Of a stretch of 64,000 bases of DNA, positions 60,781-64,000 are shown piece by piece; within the stretch, counting starts at the first letter, position 1, and each line of letters starts with the position of its first letter. The position numbers and the translations under genes were made by a program. The notes below the pieces were generated by a model. The model was not told the origin of the DNA and did no database searches. It worked only from the letters and a program-made list of their open reading frames with translations. The DNA is from Sipunculus nudus (lineage: Eukaryota; Annelida; Sipuncula; Golfingiida; Sipunculidae), in assembly GCA_026874595.1 (NCBI GenBank), contig CM049320.1, positions 44,278,714 through 44,342,713 of the forward strand, read 5' to 3'.

Positions 60781-61670
60781 AGAAATACTTCTTTTAGCCA
60801 AAATTTTCATCCAAAACCTTCCATCTTTCACATACAGCTAACCTACCAACAGGGGAAGAATCATAATTATTTTGAGGTCACAAGGTCAAAGGTCAAGGTC
60901 ACAGAACCAATTTCTTTGAAAAGCCTCAGGATGCATTTATAGCCAAACCTTTCATCCCAATTCTTTGATCTTTCACATATAGCTCACCTACTAAGTTGGA
61001 GAAGAATCCTATAGATGTTGAGGTCACAAGGTCAAAGGTCAGGGTCACAGGATCCACTTCTTTGAAAAGGTTGTGGACACATTTCAAGCTAGACCTTTCA
61101 TTCAAAACCTTTCAGCACTGATATCGCTTCTCTGCCAACAGGGGAAAAGACCTGTTGATTTTGAGGTCAAAGGTCAAGTTCACAGCACCCTCTTCTTGCG
61201 TGGAGTCATTTTAAGGCAAACTTTTCAATCTATACTTTCCATCTGTCATATATGGCTTGCCTACCAATAGGAGAAGAAGCCTATTGCTGTTGAGTTCAAA
61301 AGGTCAAAGGTCAAGGTCACAATATTGTTCTAAATGCTTGTGAACATATTTCAAGTGAAACTGTTCAACCCAAACCTTCAGTCTTTCACATATGCCACAT
61401 CTATGCATCACTGAATTTGATTCAAACTTTATATTTATGGGTCTTTTTGCATGAAGAAATAACTAATTGATTTTGAGGTCAGCTGGTCAGGAGGTTAGAG
61501 GTTGCAGGTCTAAGTTATTCACTCATTGGTTGCCAAGTAATTACACCCGGCCAGATGTAAGTGGTAAGTAGTTACCCATCATTTAGAAAGAATCCAGTTG
61601 ATATGTGGGCAAAAGGCCAAGGTCATAGGTCAGGGATGTTCACAATAACTTATTTTGTAGACCATCTCTA
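60781..61670. repeat. AGGTCA-rich tandem repeat
   Basis: About five to six units of roughly 140-150 bp, each with ATCTTTCACATA, an ACCAA-AGGGGAAGAA phrase and a cluster AGGTCACAAGGTCAAAGGTC followed by AAGGTCAC. Related units recur at 63420-64000. Confidence 0.75.
60875..60901 (+). promoter_or_regulatory. Cluster of four nuclear-receptor half-sites
   Basis: AGGTCA at 60875, 60883, 60890 and 60896, giving spacings of 2, 1 and 0. The one-base spacing (AGGTCAAAGGTCA) is the classical DR1 bound by RXR heterodimers, HNF4 and COUP-TF. The sequence match is exact; function is only inferred. Confidence 0.4.
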
Positions 61671-62815
61671 TTTTTCTTGTTTTCTTGTATATATAACCAT
61701 GGCACTCACAACAGGTACATCTCACTATTAGCCCATAATTGTCAGTGACACTTGTGATATATGACTCCCTTTTGTATCAGCTCATGGAGTGATAAGGATA
61801 TATCATTAGTGCATAACAAAAACACTGTTGCCGGAATGCTTTGGCCAGGCATTAAGTCTATGAGAGTTAAGTGTTAAGGTTTAGCTACTGATTTATAAAA
61901 TGATGGGAACATTTTGCAGTTTATATCATGGAATCATAGCAATAAACTTAGTTTTCTAGATATCTGAATATTATTATACAAATCATCAGATATACCAGCA
62001 AGTGTTTGTTCTGATAATACGTGGGTCTTTACCTGGATTTAGGATGGCTTTATTTGATTACAAGACTCTTAGTGATGCTTTCTGCATTTCTTTTCTTTTA
62101 GGTTTTGCAGTTTACCTACCCTGCTGACCCCAGTGAATAGTAAGCTGATAATTAAAACAAATTGGACTTGCACTTTTTACATTTGCATGTTCATAAATCT
62201 GATATGAGAGCTCTCCAACCTGATCATGCCTTTTGAATTGTTTTGGACATTCATAACTGTTACATTCTTTGAAGCTATTGCTACAAGTTTAGTGTCTTAT
62301 TGGAGGATGTGTGATATCAAATGTCAGACTTGTCAGAAAACCATTATGTCTGCCAGGTAGCCATTTCAGAAATCCTTTTGCCAGGGCAGTTTCTGTGATT
62401 TTTTTATGATGTTTGGTCCCTTTTAGAGGATGTTTGTTGTTCAATTTCCGACCTGTCAGAAATCCAATATGGCCACCAGGAAGCCATCTTTAAATTCCTT
62501 TAGAACATATTATCTCAAGAACTATTAAAGTGAATGCAGTGGGATGTATATTAATGTTATCTTGCATTGGGTCAAAGATTTCTTAATAAATATGACCATC
62601 ATTTATGAAAGCTCAGTACAGTTGACTTGTATTGAATAAAAATTAATATGGAAGCACCTGTTTCACAATAATTCTTGCATGGATTTCCCTGATCTTTTGC
62701 TATATTTTGATCTTAAGTGTGGCCTGTGTGGTATTCCTTTTGAGACTGACAGGTATCGAGCAAGCTGTGGGATTAGTTCCTGATAGCTCAACAACCATCC
62801 ATTTCAGCTCAGACC
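61671..62815. other. Largely unique intron
   Basis: A polypyrimidine-AG acceptor-like site ends at 62100 but the following frame closes after 12 codons. No exon was accepted. Confidence 0.5.
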
Positions 62816-64000
62816 ATCATTGTGCCGCAGAAAAACCTTGTGAGTGGGATAACTCAAAAAATATTTTACTGATTTTTTTCAAACTTTACATTTGTATAGA
62901 TAAAGGTAAGGGGACGAAGCCTATTTAAAATGGGGTCATGACCTATGCTAGGAGAATGACCTTGACCTTGAATAGGTCCATTATTGCTGAAAATAACACA
63001 AATTCTTAAATATCTCAAGTAAGCTTGCATGGACTGGTCTAAAAATTAAGGTGACTGAAGATCTAGGATAGCCTTGTGATATACCGGAAACTGGTGGCGC
63101 CACCTATTATCTTTTTCTTGTTTTTACGCCTTTTAATACCCCCAAAATTGCCACTTGACAGAACTGTAAGCATTATAAGTCAAAAACTAATGGACAGATT
63201 TCTTTCATATTATGCACATGTAGAGAGATGGGCTATGGAATGAGGTCTGTTTACATTTGGGTCATGACCTTCACCATGAGAGTGGCCTTGACCTTTAATG
63301 TGTCCATATTTGGTGAAAATCACACACCTCTTATGATATCTCCAGTGTTGATAGCCATATGGATTTCAAACGTGACTTATGTATGGCCCACTACTAAAGT
63401 AAGAACCCTATAGGTTCTAGGGTCCTGAGGTCTAAGGTCAAGATCACTGGACTTGCATCTTACAAGATACTGTGGATGCATTTTAAGCCAAACTTTCAAG
63501 GTCTTCCATCTTGAATATATAGCTCACTTGCCAATAGTGGATGATCCATATCAATTTTGGGGTCACAAGAACAAAGGTCAAGGCCACAGGAGCTATATGT
63601 CATAAAATTAGTTTCTGGATGATAATTCCTGCTTTTATTGATGTATTGATTTCAAACTTGACTTATATATGTCCCATTGAAAAAGCAAGACTCCAATTGA
63701 TTTTGGTGTCATGAGGGCAAAGGTCAAGGTCACAGGACACATCTTTAAAAAGATTGTGGATGCATTTTCAGCCAAACATTTCATCTCAGACCTTTCATCT
63801 TGCACATATAGTTCATCTGCCAATAGAGGAAGACCCCTATCAATTTTGAGGTCACAAGGTCAAAGGTGAAGGTCACAGGAGCCATCTGACCAAAAATTAG
63901 TTTCTGGATGATAATTCCTGCTTTTATTGATGTATGGATTTCAAACTTGACTTGTATATGACCCATTGGAAAAGCAAGACCTGAATTGATTTTGGTGTCA
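62816..64000 (+). mobile_element. RC-F element, second copy, runs off the window
   Basis: From GCCGCAGAAAAACCTTGTGA the text matches 732-1215 closely, including AAGGGGACGAAGCCTA and GGTGGCGCCACCTATTATC (about 63090). After about 63320 it continues into AGGTCA-rich units instead of RC-A monomers. The 5' hairpin is missing. Confidence 0.7.

Noticed and set aside
62101-62139. Possible next kinase exon after a strong TTCTTTTCTTTTAG acceptor
   Set aside because: In the required phase it reads only VLQFTYPADPSE before a stop and does not resemble the ILEAID-type segment expected after helix F.
1-64000. LTR retroelements, Polintons or other virus-like copies
   Set aside because: No long terminal direct repeats, no reverse transcriptase, integrase or capsid-like frames were recognised.

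Overview
The window is an AT-rich, intron-dominated piece of an animal genome, most likely a bivalve mollusc. That guess rests on the dense, nested, hairpin-ended elements with tandem-repeat cores, which resemble the bivalve 'pearl' and Helentron/HINE type of non-autonomous rolling-circle element. Only one host gene is convincingly visible: three plus-strand exons (12800-12991, 23864-23961, 30327-30453) of an activated-CDC42-kinase (ACK/TNK2-family) tyrosine kinase. Together they encode 139 contiguous residues of the kinase domain, from the hinge strand through the HRD loop, DFG, activation loop, WCAPE motif and helix F. All splice sites are GT-AG and the phases match (0; 2/1; 0). The N-lobe exons must lie upstream of the window. 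The rest of the C-lobe, SH3 and CRIB parts should lie downstream, because I find no further exon in the last 33.5 kb.

Almost everything else is repeat. I use local labels. RC-A: 5' hairpin at TATCCGCCAAAAC, 3' hairpin followed by TATTCTAG, cores of A/B monomers centred on GGTGGCGCCACC. RC-B: ends GCTCAGCTGACT ... AGTCAGCTGAGC plus terminal palindrome TGACCCATGGGTCA; subtype B1 has a ~336-bp repeat core, B2 a long AT-rich body. RC-C: ends GCGAACCTGTG ... CACAGGTTCGC. RC-D: ends ATGCCCCCGCC ... GGCGGGGGCAT, with a 180-bp core repeat. RC-E: ends AGCCCTCAGC ... GCTGAGGGCT plus TATTCTAG. RC-F: an RC-A relative with a different 5' half. No Rep/helicase coding sequence was seen, so all copies look non-autonomous.

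Layout: 1-3014 RC-A/RC-C/RC-F copies; 3015-6689 mostly unique intron; 6690-8202 old RC-B2; 9023-12453 RC-B1 carrying an RC-A; exon at 12800; 13612-23850 a pile of RC-B1, RC-C, RC-B2, RC-E and RC-A; exon at 23864 followed directly by a 43-bp minisatellite (to 26140); 26793-29483 RC-D with two insertions; exon at 30327; RC-A at 30679-31954; a 36-bp minisatellite (32641-33680); 33699-46537 one RC-B2 element split by three insertions, one of which (RC-C, 36486-44336) carries an RC-A array expanded into four 1.44-kb higher-order units; 48244-49431 a clean RC-D; 50937-52600 a whole RC-B1; 54594-60528 an RC-A split by a stack of RC-B1 elements; then AGGTCA-rich tandem repeats and a second RC-F copy running off the right edge.

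The main points of interest are these. Unrelated families share one terminal design, in which a 5' arm has two possible pairing partners. Four families share a palindrome-bearing ~100-bp module. One transposon shows satellite-like higher-order amplification. Filled and empty sites show precise A|T insertion. Matches, periods and lengths were read by eye from the sequence; no alignment or database search was run.
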